Below, in pieces: positions 63,695 to 64,000 of a stretch of 64,000 nt of DNA. The position numbers were made by a program, and so were the translations under genes. This stretch comes from Heliopora coerulea (taxonomy: Eukaryota; Cnidaria; Anthozoa; Scleralcyonacea; Helioporidae). The notes beneath the pieces were generated by a model. The model was not told where the DNA came from, made no database searches, and worked only from the letters and a program-made list of their open reading frames with translations. Position 1 is the first letter of the stretch, and each line of letters opens with the position of its first letter. The stretch covers positions 81,253 to 145,252 of the forward strand of contig JASJOG010000486.1 of assembly GCA_030142905.1 (NCBI GenBank), given 5' to 3'.

Positions 63695-63815
63695 ATTCAA
63701 CAGCAGGAGCTTCAACTGTTGAATTTTTATTTGTTATCGATACAGTTTTACCATCAACATTACTGGTAAATGATGTCTCTACTCGATTTTTATCCTCGTA
63801 TATGGTTGATATCAT
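63681..63815 (-). CDS. Small overlapping frame (44 residues) in the viral module
   Basis: ATG at 63815, stop at 63681-63683. It overlaps the 3' end of the 66-residue frame by 26 nt and the ATG of the 369-residue gene by 14 nt, each in a different frame. The product is polar (TSFTSNVDGKTVSITNKN). It could be a gene of its own, or the second half of the upstream frame reached by ribosomal frameshifting or broken by a single indel. Confidence 0.4.
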   Translation of the reverse strand: MISTIYEDKNRVETSFTSNVDGKTVSITNKNSTVEAPAVEYVET

Positions 63816-63990
63816 GCCAGTCTATTGCTAAGTGTATGTTTTTTTCACTTGTAAGTTCTTCAGTATTATCTCTCCATTCCTTTGAAAGTAGATCATGTTC
63901 AAAATCTAGCTGCTCATCATTCATATTATCATACTCTGGATACCTCTGATTGAAGTCATCCAGTTCTAGATCATCAAATCCTTCAGCCAT
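63790..63990 (-). CDS. Small acidic protein, first gene of the visible viral module
   Basis: 66 residues, very acidic at the start (GFDDLELDDFNQRYPEYDN), ending LAIDWHDINHIRG. ATG at 63990, preceded directly by TATATAAATA at the window edge. No family recognised. It heads the run of co-oriented genes within the window; more genes probably lie beyond the right edge. Confidence 0.5.
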   Translation of the reverse strand: MAEGFDDLELDDFNQRYPEYDNMNDEQLDFEHDLLSKEWRDNTEELTSEKNIHLAIDWHDINHIRG

Positions 63991-64000
63991 TATTTATATA
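63991..64000 (-). promoter_or_regulatory. TATA-box-like sequence before the acidic gene
   Basis: Minus strand TATATAAATA is immediately followed by the ATG at 63990, leaving essentially no leader. Compare the AT-only leaders of the capsid and 177-residue genes. Confidence 0.4.

Overview
The window looks like an accessory, repeat-packed stretch of an invertebrate animal genome, most likely a cnidarian (anthozoan). This is inferred from spliced exons with GT-AG introns, the mix of Penelope-like elements (PLEs) with hammerhead ribozymes, EEP-type and restriction-like-endonuclease LINEs, Tc1 and Tigger transposons, and a nucleosidase/Death-domain immune-type gene. There is no bacterial-style operon structure outside the viral block at the right end.

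Layout. 1-14.4 kb: a graveyard of LINE reverse-transcriptase relics cut by a hAT MITE, a Tigger/pogo element (3.5-5.6 kb) that also carries a HIRAN-like gene, a complete 1.69-kb Tc1 element (6.5-8.2 kb) and a 793-bp Tigger derivative (13.6-14.4 kb). 14.6-31.7 kb: three phase-1 exons of one minus-strand host gene (31.05-31.68, 22.25-22.40, 14.63-14.91 kb). Together they encode a purine-nucleoside-phosphorylase/MTAN-fold nucleosidase followed by a Death domain. Its introns are filled with a REL-LINE, MITEs, a second Tc1 element in a TA microsatellite, nested hAT MITEs and PLE insertions with hammerhead ribozymes. 31.8-36.3 kb: two EEP-type LINE copies bounded by (TCTA)n, the second interrupted by a PLE made only of two inverted pseudo-LTRs. 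37.6-50.1 kb: REL-LINEs stacked between (TAA)n tracts, one of them split by a nearly intact EEP-type LINE (41.6-44.2 kb). 50.2-59.7 kb: a PLE relic, a tRNA-derived repeat with inverted ends, and long stretches where I recognise little.

60.15-64.0 kb: six tightly packed minus-strand reading frames, all open. They include a probable double-jelly-roll major capsid protein, an A32/FtsK-HerA-type packaging ATPase and a membrane-segment protein. This is the structural module of an integrated Polinton-like/adintovirus-like DNA virus that runs off the right edge. It contrasts sharply with the decayed transposons around it.

The two most interesting items are the viral module and the nucleosidase-Death gene. 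The latter belongs to a superfamily whose members include ATP-depleting immune effectors. Boundaries of decayed elements are approximate; exon joints are read from splice signals and reading phase, without transcript data.
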